IMG/VR virus record: IMGVR_UViG_3300043403_000107
Span: 1-38,668 of that record
Length of the DNA stretch: 38,668 bases
Strand: one strand, 5' to 3'
DNA from: a virus
Shown: one piece after another, positions 38,539-38,668 of the stretch
Layout of the letters: each line of letters opens with the position of its first letter
How positions within the stretch are numbered: position 1 is the first letter of the stretch
Program-made: the position numbers and the translations under genes
Notes under the pieces: generated by a model
What the model was told of the DNA's origin: nothing
Seen by the model: only the letters and a program-made list of their open reading frames with translations
Database searches by the model: none

Positions 38539-38668
38539 CAGATCCACCGCCGATCGCCGAGCCACTCGCGCCGGCTCTTAAACTCGGGGCTCGCCTGCCC
38601 GATGGTCTCGGCGATGTTCGCGTTCCTCTGCCCGGCAAGCGCGCTCAGCCGCGCCGCGCATTCGTTGT
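38538..38668 (-). CDS. Adaptor gene, duplicate copy of the 3' end
   Basis: This is the 3' end of the adaptor gene that begins at 740 on the left. The frame reads down to TGA 38540-38538, and bases 38542-38668 repeat 127-1 exactly. It is the same gene, cut by linearisation of a circular sequence, not a second gene. Confidence 0.8.
   Translation of the reverse strand, partial: NECAARLSALAGQRNANIAETIGQASPEFKSRREWLGDRRWI
38542..38668. repeat. Terminal direct repeat, right copy
   Basis: Identical to bases 1-127 over 127 bases without a mismatch. It is inside a gene, and its length equals a widely used maximum assembly k-mer, so it most likely marks the closure point of a circular contig. Confidence 0.95.

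Noticed and set aside
1-38668. Integrase, lysogeny repressor, tRNA genes, insertion sequences or CRISPR array
   Set aside because: None was seen on either strand; regular spaced repeats and cloverleaf-like sequences are absent as far as reading by eye can tell.

Overview
The window is a complete tailed double-stranded DNA phage genome in circular form. Its last 127 bases (38542-38668) repeat its first 127 (1-127) exactly, so the unique genome is 38,541 bp. An overlap of exactly 127 bp is what a k=127 de Bruijn assembler leaves on a circular contig. High GC content, a portal/adaptor/nozzle/tailspike set without tape measure, sheath or tube genes, and large ejection-type proteins suggest a short-tailed (podovirus-like) phage of a high-GC, probably Gram-negative host. 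No integrase, CI-type repressor, tRNA or insertion sequence is visible, so a lytic lifestyle is likely but not proven.

Genes fall into four transcription units arranged around two divergent promoter regions (11521-11719 and 18334-18416) and two convergent gene ends that overlap (13190-13239 and 23330-23374). Unit A (minus) runs from 11502 through the window start, across the circular junction, and down to 23330. It holds a ribbon-helix-helix regulator, a D5/SF3 primase-helicase, a putative metzincin lipoprotein, large terminase, portal, scaffold, capsid, small head proteins, adaptor, nozzle, tailspike, an S74 chaperone-containing virion protein, two ejection-type proteins, receptor-binding-like proteins and the lysis genes. 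Unit B (plus, 11720-13239) has two small proteins, a second ribbon-helix-helix protein, an HKD-motif protein and a P27-type small terminase, far from the large terminase. Unit C (minus, 18333-13190) has about 18 small genes: a third ribbon-helix-helix protein, a stand-alone DnaB N-terminal domain, a 30-residue membrane peptide, a methyltransferase-like protein whose stop codon appears lost, several zinc-binding proteins, a secreted transglycosylase-like protein and an ERCC4 nuclease. Unit D (plus, 18417-23374) carries a RecT-like annealase among small proteins of unknown function.

Packing is extremely tight. Most junctions are 4-base or 1-base overlaps (ATGA, GTGA, TTGA, TGATG, TAATG), which allowed many starts to be set, including GTG and TTG starts and genes of 30-59 residues. 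RecT, the ERCC4 nuclease, the SF3 helicase and the DnaB-N protein form a plausible replication/recombination toolkit. The ribbon-helix-helix proteins and promoter-embedded palindromes suggest a compact regulatory switch. The most notable items are the stop-loss fusion at 16378, a 14-bp perfect palindrome overlapping the unit B promoter, a consensus promoter that appears to drive a nearly leaderless mRNA at 18417, the phage metzincin lipoprotein, and the lone DnaB N-domain. Family assignments are from reading the translated sequence; no database search was run.
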